Source: Gonocerus acuteangulatus
Lineage: Eukaryota; Arthropoda; Insecta; Hemiptera; Coreidae
Assembly: GCA_946811695.1 (NCBI GenBank)
Contig: OX328124.1
Location: forward strand, 31,743,648 to 31,807,647
Length of the DNA stretch: 64,000 bases
Direction of reading: 5' to 3'
Positions 19,520-29,685 of this stretch are shown here, piece by piece. Both the position numbers and the translations under genes were made by a program. Under the pieces are notes generated by a model. It did no database searches, was not told where the DNA came from, and was given only the letters and a program-made list of their open reading frames with translations. Numbering within the stretch: position 1 is the first letter of the stretch; each line of letters begins with the position of its first letter.

Positions 19520-20003
19520 CGTTATCATGGACAGGACTGAATACACGGAAAAAATGATCACACTCCTTTCTGACAACACCACTTACTTACCGACCCCCCA
19601 TAACAGAAATCCCACCCCCTCCCTTACACAATCCTTTAACAAACACATACGAAAACTACACAACAAAGAGATTGACCAACGGACTCGCTCACACCTCATC
19701 TCACATAACTCCCAAGCCCCCAGATGCTATGGCCTCCCGAAAATCCATAAAGAAAATAATCCCTTACGTCCCATCATTTCTAATATAAACTCCCCCTCCT
19801 CAAAATTAAGCAAATTTCTCCTTACTTCCCTCCAGACCTTAAGTCACAATAACCCCTATGACGTACAGAATGCACACGACCTCAAAAAACAACTACATTC
19901 CCTTCTCATCCCCCCTAATTTCATTTTAGCCTCTGTAGATGCCCTGTCCCTCTTCACAAACATTCCCATAGATAAAACCCTAGAAATTATTGACCTATCT
20001 TGA
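19520..20003 (+). pseudogene. PLE family 1 reverse transcriptase, N-terminal part
   Basis: The plus frame reads MITLLSDNTTYLP, PRCYGLPKIHKENNPLRPII and NFILASVDALSLFTNIPIDK, the LPKIHK motif and RT motif with the first catalytic Asp typical of PLEs. It stops at 20003 before the YxDD motif. Sequence 19860-19998 is repeated in inverted form at 20010-20150, marking the break. Confidence 0.75.
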
Positions 20004-20121
20004 ATCCCTATCCTCTGGGTTTTATCTATGGGAATGTTTGTGAAGAGGGACTGGGCATCTAGAGAGGCTAAAATGAAATTAGGGGGGATGAGAAGGGAGT
20101 GTAGTTGTTTTTTGAGGTCGT

Positions 20122-20475
20122 GTGCATTCTGTACGTCATAGGGGTTATTGTGACCCTTGCATCACACCCAACTGCAATAGTGCGTACATTGGACAGACTA
20201 AAAACCCAGTAAGAAAACGTATCAACAACCACAAAAACGATGTCCGGAACAAAGACATAAAGACAGCTTTAACTAGACATGCCATCACAGACGGACATGA
20301 CTTTGGTTTTGACGTATACTCCATCCTTTCCACTGAATCCAACGAAGACAAACGCCTCCTTTCCGAATCAATTTTTATCCACCTAGAAAATAACCCAGTT
20401 AATGACAAAATTGACAAAGAAGTCATCTCCTCTACCTACTCCAACATCTTCCATTTATTAAAAACTCCATCCTAA
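20122..20475 (+). pseudogene. PLE family 1 GIY-YIG domain, second copy
   Basis: Inverted copy of 18962-19250. The frame contains CITPNCNSAYIGQTKNPVRK, HAITDGHDFGFDV and IFIHLENNPVNDKIDKEVIS to the stop at 20475. Fused upstream to inverted RT sequence, not to a functional RT. Confidence 0.8.
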
Positions 20476-20909
20476 TCCCCTATACCGCCTGCAATATAGC
20501 CCTTTATACCCGCCTCCCTTTCCATTAACACAACATTTTATGACTTTATGACCCCTTACTGTACTTCGCCGCTTTCGCCGCTCTTTCTTTCATCTTCTAT
20601 ATTCTCTGTCCATTGGGTGGTCCAGAACCCCCCCCCCCCCCCTCACCACCTCCTTTCTTCCTATGTTTCCCTGTATTAACTGTCAGAAATGATCTCGCAT
20701 TTGTGAGGAATAGTTCTCTATCTTCCCATCGGTAAGCCCATATTGTTATTCTTATATCTAATCTAATATGTAATCTGTTATTCTTATATCTGTTTTCCTA
20801 ATAATCCAAACACTTCTAGAGGACATTGTTCTTCTATATATTATGTTCAAGTATTTTATGTTTTGTCTTTTTCCATATATATATGTATGTGTATTTGTGT
20901 ATGTAGGCA

Positions 20910-20968
<59 letters not shown>

Positions 20969-21117
20969 ATTTCAGTATTACATCCGTCCTACTTGTTTTT
21001 TACAGCCCTGATGAAGGCTTGAAGTTCAAGCCGAAACGTCGGCACAATAAAACCATTTTTATGATAAAATGTAGTTTTATTAAATAGCAGTGACCGAACC
21101 CCGACAATCCCTACCTT
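20476..21117 (+). repeat. PLE family 1 3' region and right pLTR
   Basis: Matches 18735-18960 and 8949-9440 inverted. Contains (TA)n at 20915-20960 and the ribozyme, and ends CCCTACCTT next to the 15-bp target duplication. Confidence 0.75.
21008..21040 (+). ncRNA. Hammerhead ribozyme motif, PLE family 1
   Basis: Identical to the 9027 copy: CTGATGA, GGCTTGA/TCAAGCC, CGAAAC, GTC with stem I GCC/GGC. Confidence 0.85.
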
Positions 21118-21132
21118 ACTTTTCCAATCGTT

Positions 21133-21475
21133 TCTTTCAGTTACTTTTATTGCTTTCGGACTGGACAATGGATTCCCACAGTTTGGCCAATAAAAAATGA
21201 ATAATTTTTAATTACTTCACACAAGGCATTTGAAAGTAACAAAACTACATTCCACATTTTTTTGACAATAGGGAGCCAATCGTTCAATTTATTCCTTAAT
21301 AAACCTCCACTTCATTTGCATGAATTTAATGCTTGTTAAATGTAGAATTTTTCGTGTAAGTTTTGAATCTGTAGTCTGATAGGGGCTGAGGGAAAAAATC
21401 GCGAAAAAAAACTCGAATTCATTGATAAAAACAGAAGTGCGTTATTGGACGTCCAGAAAGAATCTTTCAATAATA
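21133..21475. other. Non-coding spacer
   Basis: No recognisable gene or repeat; ordinary AT-rich intronic sequence between the PLE and gypsy-2. Confidence 0.4.
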
Positions 21476-21480
21476 GTTAT

Positions 21481-21667
21481 TGTTATGGTTATAGTTAGAA
21501 TTATTATTTATTTATTTAAATTTTAACGTCTATGTTAGAATTATTAGAACATATGTATTGCATACAGGCTCTTGTTTTTATTATCAAATTTACAAACAGT
21601 TGTTATAGAATTTAGAATGTAACTGTGTTGTGTTTGTTCCATAAAAATATATTTCCTTAATATAACA
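21481..21667 (+). repeat. gypsy-2 5' LTR, with SINE-tail insert
   Basis: 147-bp LTR enlarged to 187 bp by a 27-bp insert (21507-21533) plus a 13-bp duplication. Confidence 0.85.
21507..21533 (-). mobile_element. Tail-only SINE-A insertion
   Basis: The minus strand reads ATAGACGTTAAAATTTAAAT then (AAAT), equal to the 3' tail of SINE-A. Flanked by the direct repeat GTTAGAATTATTA (21494-21506, 21534-21546), which occurs once in the 3' LTR. Confidence 0.75.
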
Positions 21668-21696
21668 TGGCGCTGCGGGTATAGAACCAACTGAAG

Positions 21697-22650
21697 ATGG
21701 AGTTCAATAAGCCTGGTAAGTTGAGAACTGATGGAAGTCTCAGTGAAAACTTCCATGAATTCAGGGAAGAAGTTTTAAACTATTTCGAAGCCATCGAGAA
21801 TGGGAAGAAATCACGAGCTGTACAAGTCGCCCGACTGAAGAACTTGATAGGCCCTGAAGGTATGAAGTTGTACCGAGCTATCACAGACATAAAGCCAGAA
21901 GATGAATCCGTGGTCTCTATCTTAATGATATTAGAGGGACATTGCATACATAAGAAAAATGAAACCATGGCTGTGTTTGCATTTTTTAATAGAAAAGAGC
22001 GGATCGGTGAGCCATTTGAAACATTCTTTATAGAACTCAAATCATTGGCAAAGAGTTGTGATTTCAAGGATCAAGAAGAAAAACTGCTTAAGGCACAAAT
22101 TGTTTTAGGCATCCAGTCTGAATCGCTGAAGGAAAAACTTCTGAGGGAGTCAATCTCACTAGAAAAAATCATCGCCTGCTTCAAATCATGGGAATTGGCA
22201 AGGAAAAATATGGACACACTAGCAAGAGAAGTCACAAATGTGTCACTGGATGAAGTGAAAGGGGAGAATGCTCCACCCTGGAGAGCCAGACCACGCCAAT
22301 CGCAAACCAGAAGAAGATGACACAGTGCCTGAGGTGCGGGAGAGACGAGCATGCTGAAGTTGCTGACTGTCCAGCAAGATATAGGACCTGTTTCAGGTGT
22401 TGTAGAAGAGGCCACTATTCCAGATTCTGCAGGTCTGTCCGTACCTTCCAGCAGCCAGTCAGTAGGAGAGGAGGCAGAGTTCACGAGGCGAGGACCACCG
22501 GCGAGGACAGCAGTCACCAGAGCGACGATGAAGCCCACTACACAGTGAGTTCTGTATGCAATATAGGAGGTAAAACGGGGCAAAAATCTTGGTTTTGTGA
22601 TATTTTAGTGAACGGGGGGGGGTCCAAAATTTCTTTTAAACTAGACACTG
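21697..22650 (+). pseudogene. gypsy-2 Gag and protease start
   Basis: Frame 1 (21697-22320) gives a Gag capsid-like region (FHEFREEVLNYFEAIENGKK, GPEGMKLYRAI, NRKERIGEPFETFFIELKSL). At 22317 the reading shifts to a frame with two zinc knuckles, CLRCGRDEHAEVADCPA and CFRCCRRGHYSRFC, and then WFCDILVNGG and ISFKLDTG, the protease active site. A stop follows because of a lost base. The ATGA overlap at 22317-22320 could be a programmed shift or a mutation. Confidence 0.8.
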
Positions 22651-24408
22651 GGTAGAGGTCGATATTTTACCTCTGAAGTACATTAAAAAATTAGGGATTG
22701 AAAATAAATTAGTTAAATCTCCCGTCAAGCTAGAGGCCTATGGGGGATTTTGTATAAAACCAATAGGAGAGGTTATATCGAAGGTTCAACCAGCTAATAA
22801 ATCGATTGCTAAGGAGGTTAAATTTATTGTAATAGAAAGCAATGCTACTCCACTGCTGGGTTTGAAAACATGTGTTGATCTAGGTTTGATATCCCGAATT
22901 AAAAAAGTAAAGATGAATTTTTGATTGAATATAAGGACGTATTTGAGGGTTTAGGTTGTTTTCCCGATAAGTGTAGTATTAAACTTACTCCCGATGCTTT
23001 GCCCCATGCCAGCTCAGCGAGACGAATACCGCTTAAGCTCAGGGATAAGTTGAAAAAGCATCTTGAATCAAGGGGAATTATTGAAAAAGTAGATAGTCCG
23101 CAAGAGTGGGTTTCGAATGTTGTGGTTCTTGAAAAACCTAACGGTTCTCTCCGTATGTGCATTGATCCAGTTCATTTAAATAAGTATATTGTTAGAGAGA
23201 GGGACTCTTGAGGATCTTGCTCCGAACTTAGCTAACAAAAAGTTTTATAGTATTTTGGACATTAGAGATGGGTTCTACCATATCCCTTTAGATGAGAAAT
23301 CTAGTTCTTATTGTACAGACAGTACCATATTCGGATCTTACAGGTTTAGAAGGTCTCCTTTTGGATTAAAAAATTTACCCGAAAAATTTCAAAAATTGAC
23401 ACACAAATATTTCGGAGATATTAAAGGGACAACTGTATATTTTGACGACATTTGTATGAGTGCTAATTCTGAGGAGGAGTTAAACTCAATCGTACAATCA
23501 GTTTTGAATAGGGCACGGGAACTAAAGATAAAATTCAATTTTTCAAAATTCCAGCACCGACTTAACAAATAAAATATCTCGGGATGGTCTTCAATGAACA
23601 GGGTATGCGCCCAGATTCTTCTAAAATTGATGTTATTAATAAGTTTAAAATTCCAGAAAAGAAAACTGAGGTTCAACGGCTCTTGGGAGTTCTAAATTAC
23701 TTAAGAGCATTTATTCCGGAGATGTCCAAAATTGTTCTTCCTTTTCGTGAATTACTAAAAAGGGGCGTTGAGTGGCAATGGTCAGCTGCTCATGACCAAG
23801 CTTTACAGATTATCCGTAAAATCCTGACGGGTGATAATGTTTTAGCACCTTTTGATCCATAATTGCCAACTTCTATACAATGTGATGCTTCTAAAGACGC
23901 TCTCGGCGCATGTCTTTTGCAGAACGGCCGCCCTGTCGCGTAGGCGTCCCGATCCCTAAATTCTTGTGAAGCTGAGTATGCTCAGATTGAGAAGGAGCTG
24001 CTTGCTATAGTATTTGCTCTAAAGAGGTTCCATACCTATATATATGGAAGCCCCGATCTGACAGTATTTTCAGATCATTTACCGCTGGTTTCCATTATGT
24101 CAAAATCAATGGATAAAATAGAAAATAATCGAATTCGCCGGATGCGATTAAAATTATTAGTTTACCAATTTAATTTAAACTACTTGCCAGGAAAAGAGAT
24201 GCATGTAGCAGATTTTCTTTCTCGGTGTGGAGTTAAAACAGATGAGGAGGTCTGTGATTCCATGAAAGATGTGGTTCATTGTTTAGAACAAAGAGTAGAA
24301 TTTTCTAATGAGAAGTTGGTCGAATTTCAAAAAGAGACACAAAAAGACATGGTCCTAAGCCAAGTCATTGAATTTTGTAAAAGCGGTTGGCCAGTAAAAT
24401 TTAAGTAA
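22651..24408 (+). pseudogene. gypsy-2 protease, RT and RNase H
   Basis: In shifted frames: EVDILPLKYIKKLGI (protease), EYKDVFEGLGCFPDKCSIKL, GIIEKVDSPQEWVSNVVVLE, FYSILDIRDGFYHIPLDEKS, FGLKNLPEKFQK and VYFDDICMS (RT, YFDD at about 23438-23449), then LLGVLNYLRAFIPEMSKI (connection). The RNase H part reads CDASKDALGACLLQNGRP, CEAEYAQIEKELLAIVFALK and NYLPGKEMHVADFLSR. Breaks are seen near 22651, 22920, 23205, 23570, 23862 and 23941, so it is inactive. Confidence 0.85.
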
Positions 24409-24513
24409 TTTGGAGAACTGAAAAATTTATTTAAAATTCGGAATGATTTAGAACTTAGCAACGGCCTATTATATTATTCAAAGAGGGTTGTAGTTCCCAT
24501 TAAATTGAGAAAA

Positions 24514-24729
24514 GGAGACCCGATGGCCGTGAGGGTTAAGGCGTGAGCACTTAACACTCTGAGCCAAAGGTCGTGGGTTCGATTCCCACTAGGGGTGGTG
24601 GCTTTTCTTTAGAAAAAAAGAAAAGGCATCAGCCCTATCCTGGCTAGAAAAGGGTGGTAACCTATAGATAACCCGTCCTAAAATTCCTAGTTAATAATAA
24701 ATGGACGTTAAAATTTAAATAAAATTAAG
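24514..24729 (+). mobile_element. SINE-A2 (tRNA Leu/Ser-like head)
   Basis: 216 bp with target duplication TAAATTGAGAAAA (24501-24513, 24730-24742). Same family as 11087, with B box GGTTCGATTCC. It splits gypsy-2 pol between RNase H and integrase. Confidence 0.92.
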
Positions 24730-24742
24730 TAAATTGAGAAAA

Positions 24743-25640
24743 TATACTTTGAATTTATTACATGAAACCCATTTGGGCTACAAAAAAATGAAAAAACTCT
24801 CTGATAATTACTTTTATTGGCCAAGTATTAATTATGATTTAAAAAATTTCGTTGACTCTTGTACCGTATGTACCAAATATTCTCGGTCAAATATAAAAAA
24901 TCCATTAATAAATCATGAAATTCCAACAGTTCCGTTCATCAAAATTGCCGCTGATATTGCAGAATGGGCAGGAAACAGTTATCTCGTAGTAATAGATTAT
25001 TTTTCAAGGTGGATTGAGGTTTCAAAACTGCACTCAAAAACTAGCACTGCAGTTATTTCTAAATTTAAAGAGATATTTGCCAGTTTTGGGATTCCACGTG
25101 AACTCGTTGCAGATAACATGCCCTTTGGTAGCATAGAATTACAAAACTTTGCAATAGAATGGGGGTTTAAGATCATAACATCCAGCCCTCATTATCCTAA
25201 ATCAAACGGACTAGCTGAAAAGGCTGTGGGGATTGTGAAAAATATGCTGAGCAAATCACATGAGAGTAGGAAAGATTTCAACCTTTTTCTTCTAAATTAC
25301 AGGAATGCTCCTGAAGCAGATTTGGATTATAGCCCGGCACAACTTCTTCAGAGTCGAATATTAAACTCAAAATTGCCCATTTCAAATGAAAAATTGCAGT
25401 CGCATTTAGTTTTCAAAGAGGCTTACAACAAGTCCCTAGATAATAAAAGTCGTCAAAAGCAGTATTACGACAAAACGTCAACTAAGGAACATATTTTCAA
25501 AGAGGGGGATAAGGTTTGGATTCAAAATGTTAAAACCAAGATCTGGGAACAAGGGGAAGTTGTAAAGAAACGCCCGGAACCTAGTTAGGTTACAGGATGG
25601 TCGTATACATCGAAGAAATATTATTCACCTAAAACCTTTT
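24743..25640 (+). pseudogene. gypsy-2 integrase
   Basis: Zinc-binding HHCC part: LLHETHLGYKKM (H-x3-H) and DSCTVC. Catalytic core: IAADIAEWAG (D), RELVADNMPFGS (D; the usual SDNGP is altered) and SNGLAEKAVG (E). C-terminus: YSPAQLLQSRILNSKLP and EGDKVWIQNVKT. The frame is open to about 25588, then shifts before the polypurine tract. Confidence 0.85.
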
Positions 25641-25675
25641 GTTCCTAGGGGAGGTGTCTAGCTTGAAGGGGGAGA

Positions 25676-25822
25676 TGTTATGGTTATAGTTAGAATTATT
25701 AGAACATATCTATTGCATACAGGCTCTTGTTTTTATTATCAAATTTACAAACAGATGTTATAGAATTTAGAATGTAACTGTGTTGTGTTTGTTCCATAAA
25801 AATATATTTCCTTAATATAACA
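25676..25822 (+). repeat. gypsy-2 3' LTR
   Basis: TGTTATGG...AATATAACA, 147 bp, matching the 5' LTR apart from its insert. Confidence 0.9.
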
Positions 25823-25827
25823 GTTAT

Positions 25828-26081
25828 AGTGAATTGAATTACTGTTTTCTTAAAGGAAATTTTGTCTATTTTATGATGGCATAATTAGAATTTAATAATC
25901 TTGAATAGAGTTTTACAAAACCTTTTTTATTCATTAAAAAACATGTCTACGTTAAAAAAACAGAAAATTGGAAATAGCTCCTTTTCCTTTCGGAATCGGA
26001 CAATACTTCAAATGAACTTTTTTGTTGGAAATCATGTCTACAATCACCTCCTAAAGTTTGGCTACTTAGACCTGAATCACC

Positions 26082-26145
<64 letters not shown>

Positions 26146-26200
26146 TCTGGTGAATGATGACCCGATATATATTTTTTTTTCACTTTTTCTTGTTTCGTTT
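25828..26200. other. Non-coding spacer with (TA)n at 26087-26141
   Basis: AT-rich sequence without recognised genes; the open frames here are products of the microsatellite. Confidence 0.5.
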
Positions 26201-26345
26201 TCTGGCAGGGGGTCGATAAAGTAGTACACACTTTTTTTCCTTTAACTACTTTATTTTGTATGTTTCGTGCCTTTTCGCACCTCTTCAGGGGCTTTCCTTA
26301 TCAGGAAGTTCTCTCGTCGTGTTGTCTAGCTTGAGTCAGGCGTAA
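26200..26345 (-). mobile_element. Possible third-family PLE pLTR fragment
   Basis: On minus: a hammerhead-like motif is followed by an AT-rich stretch and then TACTTTATCGACCCCCTG, the same arrangement as in the two PLE pLTR families (ribozyme, AT-rich, then ...GACC or GCCGAATCCC). No coding sequence attached. Confidence 0.4.
26259..26288 (-). ncRNA. Hammerhead-like motif, third type
   Basis: The minus strand has CTGAAGA, stem II GGTGC/GCAC with an A-rich loop, CGAAAC and then ATA in the cleavage-triplet position (NUH allows AUA). Stem I is not evident. It is a degenerate or unusual copy. Confidence 0.45.
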
Positions 26346-26387
26346 TACTCTATGTAGTAGACACCGAAAATGATGCCGTTACAATTT

Positions 26388-26452
<65 letters not shown>

Positions 26453-26896
26453 TGTAACGGCGTCATTTTCGGTGTCTACTACATAGGATAGGGGGCGAGG
26501 TTAGCTCAGTGGTAGAGCACTGGACTAATAAGTTGGAGTACCTGAGTTCAAATCCCGAGCAAGCATTAAAGATTTTTTCTTCCAGTGTCTTCGTTCATGG
26601 GTTGAATTTGGCCTCCCTGACCCTCCCTAGGCCAACCCAGCCTTTAATTAATTTAATAATCCAGGGGAAAATCAGGCGGCCGGAGCATAGTACTGACCAC
26701 ACTATCTCCCTTGTGTGCCGTATGGTCATGAATCAGATACCTCTATAGTATCTGCCCCTCAGGGCCCTCGTGGCCTGTTACGGGACTGATTTTTTTTACT
26801 ACATAGCATCAATAAAGATTCGAAGAAATTTTTCAAAAATCCCATCATGAGTGAACCTCAATAGCTACTTTCCTTCGGAGGAATGTGCTAATAGTT
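26346..26896 (+). mobile_element. HINE family B fragment B4, with palindromic (TA)n core
   Basis: The right end matches family B: TCATTTTCGGTGTCTACTA ... CTACTTTCCTTCGGAGGAA and TGTGCTAATAG. On the left, 26350-26392 is an inverted copy of 26450-26487 around the (TA)n run 26393-26448. Interrupted by SINE-B1. Confidence 0.65.
26487..26796 (+). mobile_element. SINE-B1 (tRNA-like head)
   Basis: 310 bp, target duplication TACTACATAG (26477-26486, 26797-26806). The head has GGTTAGCTCAGTGGTAGAGC and a B-box-like GAGTTCAAATCCC. The tail ends CGTGGCCTGTTACGGGACTG plus a T run. Confidence 0.88.
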
Positions 26897-27669
26897 GTAA
26901 ATGATATATATTGTTTACTTCTTGCCGTCTCTGCGCCTACTGAAGGGTCTCTGTTAACTGAGGGGCATTGTGGATGTATTACGTAACACGAAGAAGACTG
27001 GTACGAGAAAAAGGAAAGTGATTAAGGGAATTATATATGCATAGCATAAAACGAGTTTGAAGCCGACAGGGAAAGTCAAGAAATAAGTAAGCAATTGAAT
27101 GAATGAATGAATAAAGATGTTTATTTTACGAATAAAGCAAATACAAGATACATGTATCAATAATAGTAAAATAAAAAAAAACATGACTACATAATAATTC
27201 TATATATGACATTTTCAGCTCTACATCAAATATGAGAACAAAAAAAACAAAAAAAAAAAAAAAGTAAATAGAAGTCGTCTGTACTGATTAATAAAACATC
27301 TGTAGGCAAAGGTCTAGGATGACTGTCATGCCCAAGTCATCCTAAAATACAAATTTTTACATGATTTAATTCATATTTATTAAGTCTGTCTGCGTATTTG
27401 TATTACGTCAGTATGGTTATGTTTTCGTTAGTTGTGTCGGATTCGTCCGTATGTGTATTTGGCTAAGTCTTGTTGTCTATTAGGTCGCTTTTATTTGTGT
27501 CGGAAGTGTGTTTGCGTTTCATGCGTGACCCGTCACCTTCATCAAGTCCACTGTCCTCAGTATGATTTCTAAACCAATTAAAATAATATTAATGCCACGG
27601 CAATGATCAATTTCAGTATATATACATATTAAATTATCAACATATCAATTATTTCTATTTTATTTTTAC
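26897..27669. other. Non-coding stretch
   Basis: No recognised gene. Contains a GAAT repeat (27094-27112) and short A and T runs. Confidence 0.4.
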
Positions 27670-27689
27670 TGTATTGTTTTTTACTCCAT

Positions 27690-27975
27690 ACATAGAGATT
27701 TCTCCTGGGAAACAAGGCAGAAGTGGTCAAAATTGCTAATGTTGAGAAAAGTAATAAAAAAGTACTTACCGCAAAAAGAAATCAGAGTAATATCAAATTT
27801 TATGAACGTTGAAGAAAATAAATTTACGTGGACAGAGGATGGTTTAGAATACAGAAACCAACCCGGCATGGATAAATTATCACAACTCTTAGGACTGGAT
27901 GGCAACAAGGTACTGAAGGAAATGGAGGAGATGGAAGGCAATCATAAAGAAGAAAGGAAAAAAGAAAATACATGA
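27690..27975 (+). CDS. Possible unidentified exon
   Basis: An open frame of about 95 codons reading RDFSWETRQKWSKLLMLRKV, KKYLPQKEIRVISNFMNV, KFTWTEDGLEYRNQPGMDKL and a charged KEMEEMEGNHKEERKKENT end. The composition looks protein-like (Trp, Lys/Glu-rich, coiled-coil-like end), and an ag acceptor (ccatacatag) lies just upstream at about 27695. I recognise no family. It could be a terminal exon of a gene nested in the mannosidase intron, or part of a transposon. Confidence 0.3.
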
Positions 27976-28182
27976 TTAGAAAACAATATTTCGATTATCA
28001 CAATGCGTAACATTCTTTAAATTCTTTCGTATAATGTTTCAGGGATTCAAAGTGAACTACAAATTTTATCATGATGATTAGATAGTTAGCCGTCGAGGTG
28101 ATAAGTAAAAGTAAAGATGGAATGGTTGGGATTCGGCTAAATAAACCTCAATATGATTTTGTTTTAAAAAATCTATATTTCG

Positions 28183-28216
28183 GACGTTTCGGCTACTCAT
28201 TGGTAGCCTTCGTCAG
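28183..28216 (-). ncRNA. Hammerhead ribozyme motif, PLE family 2
   Basis: Minus: CTGACGA, GGCTAC/GTAGCC, CGAAAC, GTC. Core intact. Confidence 0.8.
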
Positions 28217-28320
28217 CTAAAATGACAAAAAAAAGAAATTAATACAAAAACAAAAAAAATTATGATTGTGATAGGTAACAGAGCTATAGATACAATTAAC
28301 TTATAAAAGAACATATCGTC

Positions 28321-29040
28321 TTAAATTCTTAGAAGGAAAAAGTGAATATTGCATAAAAATTGCATATAAAAAAGTTTTGCAAGTGCAGATTTATCTATTT
28401 CTTTATTAGTGATGGTTCGTTTATGTTGTGTAAGACGTAAGTGAATGTCATTTATGGTCTCTCCTATGTAAACACCATTACAGGAAGGGGTTTGACAAGG
28501 GACTTGGTAAATACAACGGGTGGTTTGTTCAAAAGGGATGGGATCTTTGAGTTTGGTATAGAGGGTTTTGAGTTTGTTGGTAGTTTTCGAACCAAAATTT
28601 AGGGAAGGGTAGGATTTTTTTATTGTCTTCGTAAGTTTATCAGTCAGTCCAGGTGTAAATGGTAGAGATCGGAACATTTGGTAACTGGGAGTTAGGGAAG
28701 AATTGGGAGAGACAGTGTTGGGAGGTTGGGATTTTGCTTTTTTAACAAGGGATTTTATGAGGTTGGGGGGAAATTGGTTGTGTGCCAATATATCTGAGGC
28801 GATATTAATATTTTTATTGTGGAAGGAAGCATGGGATAGGGAGAGGACTCGGCGGAGGAGATTTCTGGCTACATTAATCTTGAGGTGGTAAGGATGGGAT
28901 GAATGAAAATTAAGTAACCGTCCCGAGTACGTGGGTTTGGTGTACCAGTCAGTAATAATAGTACCGTCAGTCTGTCTAATTAGTAAGATGTCCAAGTATG
29001 GGAGCTGTCTGTCCTGTTCTATTTCGACTGTAAATTGAAG
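28321..29040 (-). pseudogene. PLE family 2 RT thumb and GIY-YIG remnant
   Basis: The minus frame reads TVEIEQDRQLPYLDILLIRQ (upstream of the first Met), TDWYTKPTYSGRLLNFHSSH, LRRVLSLSHASFH, LPFTPGLTDKLTKTIKKSYP, LKDPIPFEQTTRCIYQVPCQ and CNGVYIGETINDIHLRLTQH, then diverges after EIDKSALAKL. These are the distal RT (after the YxDD motif), thumb and the start of the GIY-YIG domain. The catalytic RT half and the end of the nuclease are missing. Confidence 0.8.
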
Positions 29041-29566
29041 CCTAGGGTAAAAGGAATTGAAACCATGCCCAAAGGAATTTTTACCATGCCCCTTGGGTAT
29101 CCTTCCATTAACACCTTTTTCTCCTTTCCTGTCATAAATATGTCATAAACATGCCTTTTGATCCTTACCGACATGTCATAAACATGCTTTTTGATCCTTA
29201 CCGACTTTCCCCCACCACCTGCTGTTTCCACTTACTTATACCCCAGTAGATTTCTTTTTCTCCTTAGACACTCTACAATGGTTACTTAATTGCCAACCTT
29301 GGTCTTCCTCTGCCGCTCGGCATTTCTATTGGTATGTAGTATCTTATTTCTTTGTAAAATTAATTAATGTTACTATTAGGTACTATATTTGTCATTGGTA
29401 TGTAGCTTCCTATTTCTTTGTAAAATCAATTACTATTCACTTTTTCCTTCTAAGAATTTAAGACGATATGTTCTTTTATAAGTTAATTGTATCTATAGCT
29501 CTGTTACCTATCACAATCATAATTGTTTTTGTTTTTGTATTAATTTCTTTTTTTTTGTCATTTTAG

Positions 29567-29600
29567 CTGACGAAGGCTACCAATGAGTAGCCGAAACGTC
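29567..29600 (+). ncRNA. Hammerhead ribozyme motif, PLE family 2
   Basis: Plus: CTGACGA, GGCTAC/GTAGCC with loop CAATGA, CGAAAC, GTC. Core intact. Confidence 0.8.
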
Positions 29601-29685
29601 CGAAATATAGATTTTTTAAAACAAAATCATATTGAGGGTTATTTAGCCGAATCCCAACCATTCCATCTTTACTTACAAATTTTAT

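Larger units (their letters stand above)
8921..21117. mobile_element. PLE family 1 insertion with inverted ends, split by a Harbinger block
   Basis: The direct repeat ACTTTTCCAATCGTT (8906-8920 and 21118-21132) brackets the whole interval as a 15-bp target duplication. Inside the left copy is a 29-bp tail, then a pLTR on the minus strand (from about 8949). The right end is a pLTR on the plus strand ending CCCTACCTT. The PLE body is interrupted from about 9441 to 18734 by Harbinger material: the left part stops in ACAGGGAAAC and the right resumes at GGAAGAAAGGAGG, adjacent in the uninterrupted copies at 20660 and 53465. PLEs reverse transcribe and insert via an RT plus GIY-YIG endonuclease; here the coding parts are inverted and broken. 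Confidence 0.75.
21481..25822 (+). mobile_element. gypsy-2, complete but decayed Ty3/gypsy element
   Basis: Flanked by GTTAT (21476-21480 and 25823-25827), a 5-bp target duplication. LTRs begin TGTTAT and end ATAACA. PBS-like TGGCGCTGCGGG follows the 5' LTR, and the purine tract GAAGGGGGAGA precedes the 3' LTR. Gag, protease, RT, RNase H and integrase are all traceable in the canonical order but broken by shifts and stops, plus a SINE. Confidence 0.9.
28070..29673. mobile_element. PLE family 2 insertion with inverted pLTRs
   Basis: Target duplication TACAAATTTTAT (28058-28069, 29674-29685). Left: the 36-bp tail GATGATTAGATAGTTAGCCG... and a minus-oriented pLTR end. Right: a plus-oriented pLTR (about 29270-29673). 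Coding remains are on minus. Same tail and ends as the insertion at 11963. Confidence 0.8.

Noticed and set aside
22071..22583. 170-residue minus frame
   Set aside because: Antisense shadow of gypsy-2 Gag.
26495..26570. Functional tRNA gene
   Set aside because: The acceptor stem does not close, and the sequence lies in a SINE with a target duplication.
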